Shown here in pieces: positions 24,929 to 32,291 of a stretch of 55,204 nucleotides of DNA. The stretch comes from Terriglobia bacterium. GTDB taxonomy: Bacteria; Acidobacteriota; Terriglobia; UBA7540. The notes below the pieces were generated by a model. The model did no database searches, was not told where the DNA came from, and saw nothing but the letters and a program-made list of their open reading frames with translations. The stretch is taken from the NCBI GenBank assembly GCA_030038235.1, contig JASHPE010000080.1:1-55204 (forward strand), written 5' to 3'. Position 1 is the stretch's first letter. The number at the start of each line of letters is the position of its first letter. A program made the position numbers and the translations under genes.

Positions 24929-25347
24929 GAACCCTCGGGAGCCGCCGGCACGCCCGGCATTGGCGTCCCTCGCGCAGGCGGAGTACTCGCACCCGGCGGA
25001 GTGGCCGGAAACAACCGCATCAATTCCCGATTCAGAGTGGCGAACGGCGCCCGCGCCACCCCCTTGCGCGGATTCACAACAATGTCCCATCCGCCCGGAA
25101 TCCCGGCCTGATTCAAGCGGAAGACTTCCCGCACCCGCCGCTTCAGGCGGTTGCGAAGTGGGGCATTGCCCACCGCTGCCGGCACTGTAAGACCCAGACG
25201 GCTCTCGGCAAGTCCGTTCGATCGAAAGAACACGGTACATAGTGGCGTGCTCCGGCGCTTTCCTTCCTGATAAACCCGCCGGAACTCATTTCGCCTGAGC
25301 AGCCGAAGATGCTTGGGGAATGCGTGTGGCCGACGGCCGGCAGTCAT
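24925..25347 (-). CDS. rnpA: Ribonuclease P protein component RnpA
   Basis: 140 residues. Conserved core [40 protein letters not shown] and the signature [15 protein letters not shown] (RNR-type RNA-binding motif). It binds the RNase P RNA and matures tRNA 5' ends. The C-terminal 30 residues are Pro/Ala-rich and atypical. The ATG at 25347 overlaps the rpmH stop (ATGA), and its stop overlaps the likely yidD start. Confidence 0.95.
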   Translation of the reverse strand: MTAGRRPHAFPKHLRLLRRNEFRRVYQEGKRRSTPLCTVFFRSNGLAESRLGLTVPAAVGNAPLRNRLKRRVREVFRLNQAGIPGGWDIVVNPRKGVARAPFATLNRELMRLFPATPPGASTPPARGTPMPGVPAAPEGS

Positions 25348-25478
25348 GGGGTCAGGCGATGCCGGCCCTTCTGGCGCCGGCGCCGGAGCGTGTTGCGGCC
25401 CCCTGGCGTGCGCATACGGATCCGGAAGCCGTGCGTCTTTGACCTTCTTCTACGGTTCGGTTGGAACGTTCGCTTCAA
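25344..25478 (-). CDS. rpmH: 50S ribosomal protein L34
   Basis: 44 residues, read directly: [44 protein letters not shown]. Standard L34 length and sequence. The start is TTG (25476-25478) with GGAGAGG upstream; no ATG is available at the expected N-terminus. First gene of the rpmH-rnpA-yidD-yidC-jag-mnmE operon; its TGA overlaps the rnpA ATG by four bases. Confidence 0.96.
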   Translation of the reverse strand: MKRTFQPNRRRRSKTHGFRIRMRTPGGRNTLRRRRQKGRHRLTP

Positions 25479-25893
25479 AACAAACCTCTCCAGGCGCCTG
25501 AGTGTGCGAATGATCGCGGCGGTAGCACCTAGGATAGCCGCCTGTGGCTGGCTCCGTCAAGGCGCTGTCTCGATTTGACGGCGCCTCGCGGAAAAACGAA
25601 ATTGGCAAACGCCAACGTCGTGCTGCACTCCAGCACTCCATTATGTTGGCCGAGCTATCAATACCACCTTTAGGGATTGCAAACCATCGGGCTTTCAATG
25701 ACACTTACTGGACATGTTGCGGCCGGTCGGCGACCTGCAACATGTGGCACGTCTTCGCTGTGTCTTACGAGTTGTGGGGGGAGAAAGGCTCGAATCGCTC
25801 CAGCAACGCAATCCTAGGCACCAACAGAACAAAAGGAAAAACGGGTGGAACCGCCCCTGCGCGTTCCACACTTTTATATTTCGGGAGGATCAT
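25479..25893. other. Divergent intergenic region between rpmH and the beta-propeller gene
   Basis: 415 bases. No gene supported and no DnaA-box cluster or AT-rich origin-like stretch found, although rpmH often lies near the origin. It holds a perfect inverted repeat ACATGTTGC (25712-25720) / GCAACATGT (25737-25745) and a second hairpin GTGGAAC (25845-25851) / GTTCCAC (25863-25869) followed by CTTTTATATTT, just before the downstream gene's binding site; the latter could act as an attenuator. Confidence 0.45.
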
Positions 25894-27150
25894 GTGAAAC
25901 GGCATCACATCCGGAGCGCGTCATCCTGGCTCGCTCTGGCAGCTCTGATCGTAGCTTCGGGCTCGATGACTTCGCTCCGCGCCCAATCTATCAACGCAGT
26001 CTATCTGGAGAGCAACATCGGATCGACTGAAAACATGAATTCCGTTTTCGGCTTCAGCAATGACGGCAGTGGTGCGCTCACTGCGCTGCCCAATTCGCCC
26101 TATCTGACAGGCGGGACCGGCGTGTACAAGCCAGGCGCAAGTTCTACCGCGCTCGATGCGGACAAGGAAGTGCTCCTTACGCCCGCCAACAGCAGCGGAG
26201 TGGCCTATCTCCTGGCGGTTAACGGACACAGCGACACCTTCACTTCTTTTTCGGTGGGTACGGACGGCAGCCTGACGCAGGTGAGCGGCACGCCGGTCTC
26301 TTCCAACGGCCAGGACCCGGTGAGCTTCGGATTCGCATACCAGCTCTTCACCGGCGGCTATTCCTGGCTCCCGGTCATCAACAAGAACGAAGACCCAGCG
26401 CAGAACATGGGCAACAAAGACGCAACCAACGTCAGCATCTTCAAGCTCAATAGTTATGGGAAGCCGCAATTGGTCACGGTCGGCACTCTTGAACTCACGG
26501 AAGGCACCTCACCGTCTCAACTCCTGGAGGTTACTGACAGCAGCGGACGTTTCGCATTTCTCGATACCATGCTCACGACGGGTACCATCACTTCCTATAA
26601 GATCCGGGAGACGGGTCAACTGCAATCCATCAACTCGATAAACGCGCCGGTGACCGGCGCCGATTTGCAGGGGCTTGTATTCCATCCGATCTACAAAGTC
26701 ATTTACGCCGGGTTACCCTCGTTGAGCGAAGTGGGGGTTTACAGCTACAACAAGACAACGAGTGAGGTTGCGTTTATAAGGGCCGTACCGAACCCGGGCG
26801 TGGATGTTGGATGGCTGGCTGCTGACAGCGCTGGAAGCTACCTGTATACGGCGGAGTCGGGCTCGGGAACGGTCACCGTTTACAGCCTGACGCATTACCA
26901 GACCCCAAGCATGGTCCAGCATTATTCGCTGATGAAGTCTTCAAAAGGCGAGACGCCTTCGGCCGCGAATCTTGCGTTTGATCCCACAGGGCAGTTCCTG
27001 TACTGCCTCGACAGCGAAAACTCCGTGCTCCACGTCCTCACGGTGGACTCCTCAACCGGTGAAGTCAGTGAGCCCAACGCGCCGACGGTCCTCAACGTCC
27101 CGGCGGGCGAGCAGGCCCTCGGTTTGGCAACCGGCATGGTCGGAAATTAG
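25894..27150 (+). CDS. Secreted beta-propeller protein (YncE/lactonase-like)
   Basis: 418 residues from a GTG at 25894 placed 7 bases after GGAGGA; the ATG three bases earlier is out of frame. A signal peptide covers SWLALAALIVASGSMTSLRA. The rest is built of repeated blades such as VNGHSDTFTSFSVGTDGSLT, PTGQFLYCLDSENSVLHVLT and AGSYLYTAESGSGTVTVYSL, typical of seven-bladed propellers related to 6-phosphogluconolactonase/YncE. Acidobacteria export many such proteins of unknown substrate. Enzymatic activity cannot be inferred. It stands alone, divergent from rpmH. Confidence 0.85.
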   Translation: MKRHHIRSASSWLALAALIVASGSMTSLRAQSINAVYLESNIGSTENMNSVFGFSNDGSGALTALPNSPYLTGGTGVYKPGASSTALDADKEVLLTPANSSGVAYLLAVNGHSDTFTSFSVGTDGSLTQVSGTPVSSNGQDPVSFGFAYQLFTGGYSWLPVINKNEDPAQNMGNKDATNVSIFKLNSYGKPQLVTVGTLELTEGTSPSQLLEVTDSSGRFAFLDTMLTTGTITSYKIRETGQLQSINSINAPVTGADLQGLVFHPIYKVIYAGLPSLSEVGVYSYNKTTSEVAFIRAVPNPGVDVGWLAADSAGSYLYTAESGSGTVTVYSLTHYQTPSMVQHYSLMKSSKGETPSAANLAFDPTGQFLYCLDSENSVLHVLTVDSSTGEVSEPNAPTVLNVPAGEQALGLATGMVGN

Positions 27151-27521
27151 CAGTGGTGAGCGGCTAGTGACTGGCAGTTCAGAGTCGGCGTACCAGTTGA
27201 TGGTTAGTGGTCTGTGGCCGCAGCGAGCACATAAGAAGTGTGTGTTCCAGCCACTGACCACTAGCCACTAGCCTAGTGGGCCGTCCCACTAATTAAGTTA
27301 GTATGAATCCGGGGCGATAGCCACCCTCAAGGCTGGCGAGAAATGTTCTTAACGTCACTGGGGTTCCTTTGAAAACCGGGGCAGACTTGTCGGTCGCGAA
27401 CCATGCGCCTGCCGAAATCTTCGTCTATCGCCCGCTCCTTCATCATCGCCTCGGATCAAAGGGAATCGGTCTACGCTGACAGCGCCCGCAGAACCAATGC
27501 AAACCGATTCTACGTCTGAGG
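27151..27521. other. Intergenic region with CACTAGCCACTAG-type repeats
   Basis: 371 bases between convergent genes. The first 125 bases carry a loose inverted repeat (GGCTAGTGACTGGCAG near 27163 and CCACTGACCACTAGCCACTA near 27253). The remainder has short open frames without recognisable features. No terminator with a clear T-run was seen. Confidence 0.45.
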
Positions 27522-28568
27522 TTAAGATTCCGGCGGCTCCCCTTCGAAAGTCTCCCGCCACACTTTCTCCGGATCCTGTGGCGCGATCAGCCTGCGCAGA
27601 CCCTGAAGTGCATCGATAAACCCACGCATCTCCGCCGTCGTCCCGATTCCAATCCTTAAGCAGCGCCGTAGCCGCGGATCATGGCTCCAGTGCCGGACGA
27701 GGATGCCCTGCTTTTCGAGCCGCCGCGCGATCTCTGGAGCATGTTCGCCGAATGCCGCGAAAACGAAGTTCGATGCGCTCGGCGCGTAGGGCACGCCCAA
27801 CGAATCGAGCCATCGGCAGAGCAGCGCGCGGTTGCGAAGTACTTGCGTAACGTGTCTGCGAACGGATTCGGGATGCCGGATCGATTCGAGCGCCCCGGCC
27901 AGCGCCAGCGAGTTCACCGGGAACACCGGCTGAGCGCGCCGCAGGCAATCCGCAAGTTCCCGGCAGGCGAAAATCATTCCTAACCGTAGCGCGGCTAAGC
28001 CGTGCGCTTTCGAAAATGTCCGAGTCACCGCCAGGTTCGGGTACTGCTTGATCCAGGGCAGCACCGTCTCGCCGGAGTAATCAAAGTAGGCCTCATCCAC
28101 CAAGACCAGCGTGTCGGGCCCGCCGCGCAGAATTAGTTTCAGCTCGGCCTGCGGAATGAGCGTTCCGGTCGGATTGTTCGGATTCGCCAACACTAACCAC
28201 TTCGGCGGCCGGCCTCGCCGCGGATGCAAGGCGTCGAGGAGCCGCCCGAGAGGCAGGCGGAAGCTCCGGTCGTAAGGCAATTCGATGACCTTGCCTCCGG
28301 CCACCGAGTGAAAGAACCGGTACATTGTGAAGGTCGGCACGGGAAGCAGCAGGACGTCGCCGGGGTCCACGAGAGTGTCGCAGATCAGCTTCAGCCCGTC
28401 GTCGATGCCATTGGTCAGGAGCAACTGGCCGGCCGGCACGCCAAAGTGCCGGGCGCAAGCCCGCCGGGCGGCCTGGTACTCCGGATAAGTGCCGAGTTGC
28501 CCGTCGCGGGCCGCACGTTGGACCGCGCGGACGACGGCGGACGAAGGTCCGGCGGTGTTCTCGTTCAT
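27522..28568 (-). CDS. hisC: Histidinol-phosphate aminotransferase-like (class I/II, PLP)
   Basis: 348 residues from the ATG at 28568. Class I/II signatures: TNGIDDGLKLICDTLVDPGD, VLANPNNPTGTLIPQ, LVDEAYFDYSGET and the PLP lysine in TRTFSKAHGLAALRLGM. The closest family is HisC, converting imidazole-acetol phosphate to histidinol phosphate, although a role with other aromatic amino acids is possible without other his genes nearby. Conserved N-terminal coding continues upstream of 28568 (LEPQGALSEGRAGKLRLD, as in HisC) into a heptad-repeat array, so the true start is probably about 20-25 codons earlier at a non-ATG codon, or was damaged by the array. Confidence 0.85.
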   Translation of the reverse strand: MNENTAGPSSAVVRAVQRAARDGQLGTYPEYQAARRACARHFGVPAGQLLLTNGIDDGLKLICDTLVDPGDVLLLPVPTFTMYRFFHSVAGGKVIELPYDRSFRLPLGRLLDALHPRRGRPPKWLVLANPNNPTGTLIPQAELKLILRGGPDTLVLVDEAYFDYSGETVLPWIKQYPNLAVTRTFSKAHGLAALRLGMIFACRELADCLRRAQPVFPVNSLALAGALESIRHPESVRRHVTQVLRNRALLCRWLDSLGVPYAPSASNFVFAAFGEHAPEIARRLEKQGILVRHWSHDPRLRRCLRIGIGTTAEMRGFIDALQGLRRLIAPQDPEKVWRETFEGEPPES

Positions 28569-28640
28569 GTCCAGCCGCAGCTTGCCCGCGCGTCCTTCGG
28601 AAAGCGCTCCCTGCGGCTCCAGGGTCTGGATTGCCCGCCG

Positions 28641-28675
28641 ACAATTGACAATTGACGATTGACGATTGACGATTG
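28641..28675. repeat. Heptanucleotide tandem array A
   Basis: Five exact 7-base units: ACAATTG twice, then ACGATTG three times. It abuts the 5' end of the hisC-like gene. Resembles the short tandem heptad repeats known from cyanobacteria. Confidence 0.75.
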
Positions 28676-28731
28676 AAAAACCCTCTGGCCAGTTATAGCC
28701 ATTATCGAGTCGCCATCTTCAATGGTAAATC

Positions 28732-28779
28732 GGCAATCACCAATCAGCAATCGCAATCGTAAATCGGCAATCGGCAATC
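28732..28779. repeat. Heptanucleotide tandem array B
   Basis: Units GGCAATC, ACCAATC, AGCAATC, GCAATC (one base short), GTAAATC, GGCAATC, GGCAATC. The core CAATC is the reverse complement of the GATTG in array A, 56 bases away, so the arrays are inverted relatives. Confidence 0.7.
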
Positions 28780-28858
28780 CCGAGCGGCTTACGTTTCCGG
28801 CCGGACTGCGTCAGAATAGGTGAGAAGAGTGGTACAGATCGAGAAAGATTGACTTCGA

Positions 28859-29488
28859 ATGGATGGCGCCTGTTTGGAGTTAGCCGGCAAAATTCCCGCC
28901 GACGGCTCGCCGCTGGCGGGGGCGGAGGAGACTGCCCTCGTCCGCCAGGCGCAGGGAGGAGACCGCGCTGCGTTCGATTCCCTGGTGCGCCAGTACGATC
29001 AAGGCGTCCTGCGCCTGGTGCTGCGTGTGGCCGGCACCTCCGATGAAGCGTCGGACCTGTTTCAGGAAGTCTTCCTGAAGGTTTACCGGTCGCTCAGCCA
29101 TTTCCGCTTCGAGTCGCGATTCTCCACTTGGCTCTACCGCGTGGTTACGAACGTCTGCCTGGACCATCTAAGGCGCAAACAGACGCGGCACGAAGTTCAG
29201 GCGCCTGTTGCTGAAGAGGGCGAGCCGGAGTATTTCCACACCGTCGCGGATGACCGGCCTTCGTTCGACCCTGAGCGTGCGTTGCAGTCGAGGGAGATCG
29301 CGAGGCGCCTCGAGCGGGCGATGGTCCGGCTGAGTCCGAGGGAGCGCATGGTCTTTGAGCTGCGGCACTACGAGGGATTGAAGCTGAGGGTAATCGGCGA
29401 GATGTGCGGCACTAGCGAAGAGACGGCAAAAAACTGCCTGTTCCGGGCCACACAGAAGTTGCGAACCGAGTTGGGAGACTTGATTTGA
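28859..29488 (+). CDS. ECF RNA polymerase sigma factor
   Basis: 209 residues. Region 2: AAFDSLVRQYDQGVLRLVLR, DEASDLFQEVFLKVYRSL and FESRFSTWLYRVVTNVCLDH (-10 recognition). Region 4: MVRLSPRERMVFELRHYEGL followed by GTSEETAKNCLFRATQKL (helix-turn-helix for the -35). No region 1.1 or 3, so an extracytoplasmic-function type. First gene of a four-gene operon with an anti-sigma factor, a DUF4097 protein and a PDZ protein, suggesting envelope-stress control. The 30-residue N-terminal extension before region 2 is unremarkable. Confidence 0.93.
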   Translation: MDGACLELAGKIPADGSPLAGAEETALVRQAQGGDRAAFDSLVRQYDQGVLRLVLRVAGTSDEASDLFQEVFLKVYRSLSHFRFESRFSTWLYRVVTNVCLDHLRRKQTRHEVQAPVAEEGEPEYFHTVADDRPSFDPERALQSREIARRLERAMVRLSPRERMVFELRHYEGLKLRVIGEMCGTSEETAKNCLFRATQKLRTELGDLI

Positions 29489-29502
29489 GCGGTGGGAACA
29501 AA

Positions 29503-29523
29503 GCTGGAAAGTGGTTTAGAATC
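29503..29523 (+). repeat. Dispersed repeat, copy 6 (diverged)
   Basis: CTGGAAAGTGGTTTAGAATC, with the same AAAG preceding it as copies 2 and 4. It lies between the sigma factor stop and the anti-sigma start. Confidence 0.4.
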
Positions 29524-29621
29524 AGCAGCTTTTATCCTGTGGGCCGTCGTCCTAATGCAGATTGGGGATCGGCAGTCGCAACGGCGTTTAACGAAGTTTG
29601 GTTTCATGTGAGAGGCGAAGC

Positions 29622-30584
29622 ATGACCTGTCAGGAGATCGACCAGAGTCTTGCATTACACGGCTACGGCGAGTTGAGCGAGGCCGAGCGGGACGCCGTCG
29701 AGGAACATGTCGCGTCTTGCGAACGCTGCCGCCGGACGATGACCGAGTTGCGCGGTATCCAGGGCTTGCTGGCACAGCATTCTCCCGCCAGCCCGCCGCC
29801 GGACCTGCTGGTTCGTTCGCGGTTGCGGCTCGAAGAGGCTTTGGATCGCGAGCAGATGAGCTGGCGGACTCTGTTCCGTTCCTGGTTCGGAGTGGCGACG
29901 GCGCATCCGGCGCGGGTGATGTCGGCGCTCACGCTGGTGGCTTTCGGGTTCAGCGTTGGTTGGCTGCTGCGTCCCCGGGTGGGGCCAGTACCGGCCGCGC
30001 CGGGCGCGTCCTCAACCGGCGCCGCCGCGGCGGCAATGACCGGCGGTACCCTGGGCGGCGCCCGGATCAGCAGCATCAGTCAGGTTGCGCCCGACCCTGA
30101 GACGGGTCAATTGCACATCACGTTGAATGCTGAGAAGGGCATGACGCTGGAAGGGTCGCTTGACGATCCTCAGGTGCGGCAGGTGCTGGTCTACACCTTG
30201 AAGAGCTACGACAACCCCGGAATCCGGCTGGATACGCTGAATGCAATCGGCAGCGATGGCGGCGGCGATCCGGTGGTTCGCGATGCGTTGCTCTACGCCC
30301 TCGAGCACGACAACAACGCTGGCGTCCGCCTGCAGGCGCTGCACACCGCTGCCAAGTCGAAGTGGGCTCCGGAAACGGCCCAAGCCCTTGTAGAGGCGGC
30401 CGAAAAGGATTCCAACGCGGGCGTGCGCGGCGCGGCGGTTGACGCCCTAGTGCAGCAAGTCTCGGCCGGCCACGACCAGGATCTGGTTCCGGCGCTTGAG
30501 CGTCTGGCGGAATCCGATTCAGACCGCTACGTCCGTCTGAAATCGCAGACGGCCTTGCAGCAACTCGGGCAGCCCCCGTTCTGA
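29622..30584 (+). CDS. Anti-sigma factor (zf-HC2) with C-terminal HEAT-like repeats
   Basis: 320 residues from the ATG at 29622 (GAGAGGCG site). The N-terminal zinc-finger anti-sigma domain shows ELSEAERDAVEEHVASCERC, giving the Hx3Cx2C motif. One TM helix (VMSALTLVAFGFSVGWLL, about 104-121) anchors it, followed by an Ala/Gly linker. The outer part is a helical repeat region: DPQVRQVLVYTLKSYDNPGI, DPVVRDALLYALEHDNNAGV, DSNAGVRGAAVDALVQQ and DRYVRLKSQTALQQL, four HEAT-like units. Expected to hold the ECF sigma factor at the membrane until a signal releases it. A HEAT sensor on a zf-HC2 anchor is a notable architecture. Confidence 0.9.
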   Translation: MTCQEIDQSLALHGYGELSEAERDAVEEHVASCERCRRTMTELRGIQGLLAQHSPASPPPDLLVRSRLRLEEALDREQMSWRTLFRSWFGVATAHPARVMSALTLVAFGFSVGWLLRPRVGPVPAAPGASSTGAAAAAMTGGTLGGARISSISQVAPDPETGQLHITLNAEKGMTLEGSLDDPQVRQVLVYTLKSYDNPGIRLDTLNAIGSDGGGDPVVRDALLYALEHDNNAGVRLQALHTAAKSKWAPETAQALVEAAEKDSNAGVRGAAVDALVQQVSAGHDQDLVPALERLAESDSDRYVRLKSQTALQQLGQPPF

Positions 30585-30590
30585 TTCGGG

Positions 30591-30827
30591 TAGCACAGCC
30601 ACTCCTGGCTGTGCTCTCGCTGTGCTGAGGAAAGAGCTGAGGCCATGAAAAGCACAGGGTCGAAAAACCTCACCGAGCGAAAGATTGGACTTAAAGCCGC
30701 GGGTGCGTTTTTCATGAGCTTTCGCGGGCCGAAGGCCCTAAGTGACAGCCAGGAGTGGCTGTGCTCTGGCTGTGCTGAGGAAAGAGCTGAGGCCATGAAA
30801 GGCACAGCCAGGAGTGGCTGTGCTACT
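30591..30827. repeat. Palindromic repeat family 3 (AGCACAGCC...GGCTGTGCT) with internal direct repeat
   Basis: AGCCAGGAGTGGCTGTGCT occurs near 30742 and 30805 and in inverse form at 30593-30613. GCTGTGCTGAGGAAAGAGCT followed by GAGGCCATGAAA is directly repeated at about 30618 and 30770. The block fills the gap between the anti-sigma gene and the DUF4097 gene without containing a gene. A related element lies at 51527-51578. Confidence 0.7.
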
Positions 30828-30845
30828 GGCGACGGAGTAATTTGA

Positions 30846-32240
30846 GTGCTAAGAGGTCGAGTCCTGACAGTTCTGCTGCTCCTCGCGTCCAGCATGCCCT
30901 TGCTGGCCGCCGACGCGCCCTATGTGCACCGGGGAACTCCCAGGCGCGAGGGCCGCTTTTGGAGCGAAATGGACGCCTGCTTCGTTCCGGTGAAACCCGG
31001 CGGGCGGCTGATTCTGCGCGCCGACATGGGGACCGTGACTGTGGTGCCGGGTTCCGACCCCGACAGGCTGCAGTGTGAAGTGAAGTTGATCGCCTTCACG
31101 CCCTCGGATACCGAGGCTCGCGCCTTCTTTTCCCGCGTTGCGATTGCCGCGCGCCGGGGACCTGCGGATGGCGCTGATCTTGAGTTGCAACTTCCGAATC
31201 GCGCCCCGCTCGCAGGCCGGGTGGGTGCTTTCTTCAGCATCCAGGTCCCGCGGCGATTCAATCTCGATGTGCAAACCCAAGATGGAACCATCCAAGTGTG
31301 CGGGCTCGATGGCGATCTGCGCGCGTCCACGGCGGGCGGCGACATTCGCAGTGGAGACCTGACCGGCACGGTGCGGGTCGACACCGGCGGCGGGAATATT
31401 ACGCTGGGCAACATCGGCGAGCGTCTGGACGCTCGCACGGCAGGCGGCGCTATTCGCATCGGCGACGTCAAGGGCGACGCTTATTTCGAGAGTAACGGCG
31501 GCGACATCGTGGCCGGGATGATCAGCGGGAGCGTACATGCTCAGACCGCCGCCGGCGACATTGTGCTGCGCGGGGCGTCGGGGCCGGTTACGGCTTCCAC
31601 AGCCGGCGGCCAGATCCAGCTCGGGCAGTGCGGCAGCAGCGTTCGCGCCGACACCATGGCAGGGAGCATTCACCTGGATGGCGCGCGCGGGCGAGTGGAA
31701 GCGCAGACGGGAGGCGGCAGCATCGATCTGCTGCAGGTGATGGGCGCCGTGCAGGCCCAGACATCGATGGGCAACATTCTGGCCCAGATCGATGCCGGCC
31801 ATGATGCCTTCAGCGCTTCCAGCCTGCGCTCGACGATGGGCGACGTCCATGTGTTCGTGCCTCCCGATCTGCCGCTGACGGTCAACGCTCTCATTGAGAG
31901 CGGGATCGGCCATGTGATCGCTTCCGATTTCCCTCTGGCGATGCGCCGCCAGAGCCCCGGAGACCTGGGGCTGGGTTTTGTTCAGGGCGTCGGGGCGCTG
32001 TCCGGCGGCGGACCGCCGCTCACGCTGCGCACCAACCTGGGGAGTATCGAAATTCGCAAAGAGGATGCGCAGACGCTGGCTCGCGTGAAGGTGTCCCAGC
32101 TCGAGTTTTGGAGGATGTGGCAAGAGCAGGAAAAGGAGCAGGAACAAAGCCTGGAACTGATACGCCAGGTGATGCAGGAGCAACAACTACGCCTGGAACA
32201 AATGCAGAGAATGTTGACAGACAACAGCGGCCAGCAGTGA
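30846..32240 (+). CDS. DUF4097 family exported protein
   Basis: 464 residues from a GTG. Signal peptide TVLLLLASSMPLLA. The middle is a regular right-handed beta-solenoid of short turns such as TAGGDIRSGDLTGTVRVDTG, TAGGAIRIGDVKGDAYFESN and TGGGSIDLLQVMGAVQAQTS, the DUF4097 hallmark. The C-terminal 60 residues are a Glu/Gln-rich coiled coil (EQEKEQEQSLELIRQVMQEQ). DUF4097 proteins are often encoded with ECF sigma/anti-sigma or PspC-like genes and are thought to serve envelope sensing. Third gene of the ECF operon, separated from it by a repeat block. Confidence 0.88.
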   Translation: MLRGRVLTVLLLLASSMPLLAADAPYVHRGTPRREGRFWSEMDACFVPVKPGGRLILRADMGTVTVVPGSDPDRLQCEVKLIAFTPSDTEARAFFSRVAIAARRGPADGADLELQLPNRAPLAGRVGAFFSIQVPRRFNLDVQTQDGTIQVCGLDGDLRASTAGGDIRSGDLTGTVRVDTGGGNITLGNIGERLDARTAGGAIRIGDVKGDAYFESNGGDIVAGMISGSVHAQTAAGDIVLRGASGPVTASTAGGQIQLGQCGSSVRADTMAGSIHLDGARGRVEAQTGGGSIDLLQVMGAVQAQTSMGNILAQIDAGHDAFSASSLRSTMGDVHVFVPPDLPLTVNALIESGIGHVIASDFPLAMRRQSPGDLGLGFVQGVGALSGGGPPLTLRTNLGSIEIRKEDAQTLARVKVSQLEFWRMWQEQEKEQEQSLELIRQVMQEQQLRLEQMQRMLTDNSGQQ

Positions 32241-32291
32241 GCCCGGTCGCGGAGGGGCCGAGGAGACATTGCGGCGAAAGGAGAGCAGAAA

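Noticed and set aside
25479-25893. Possible replication origin beside rpmH/rnpA
   Set aside because: No DnaA-box cluster, no AT-rich unwinding region and no dnaA or dnaN in reach.
28641-28779. Possible CRISPR array from regularly spaced repeats
   Set aside because: Units are 7 bases and contiguous without spacers; there are no cas genes. These are heptad tandem repeats.
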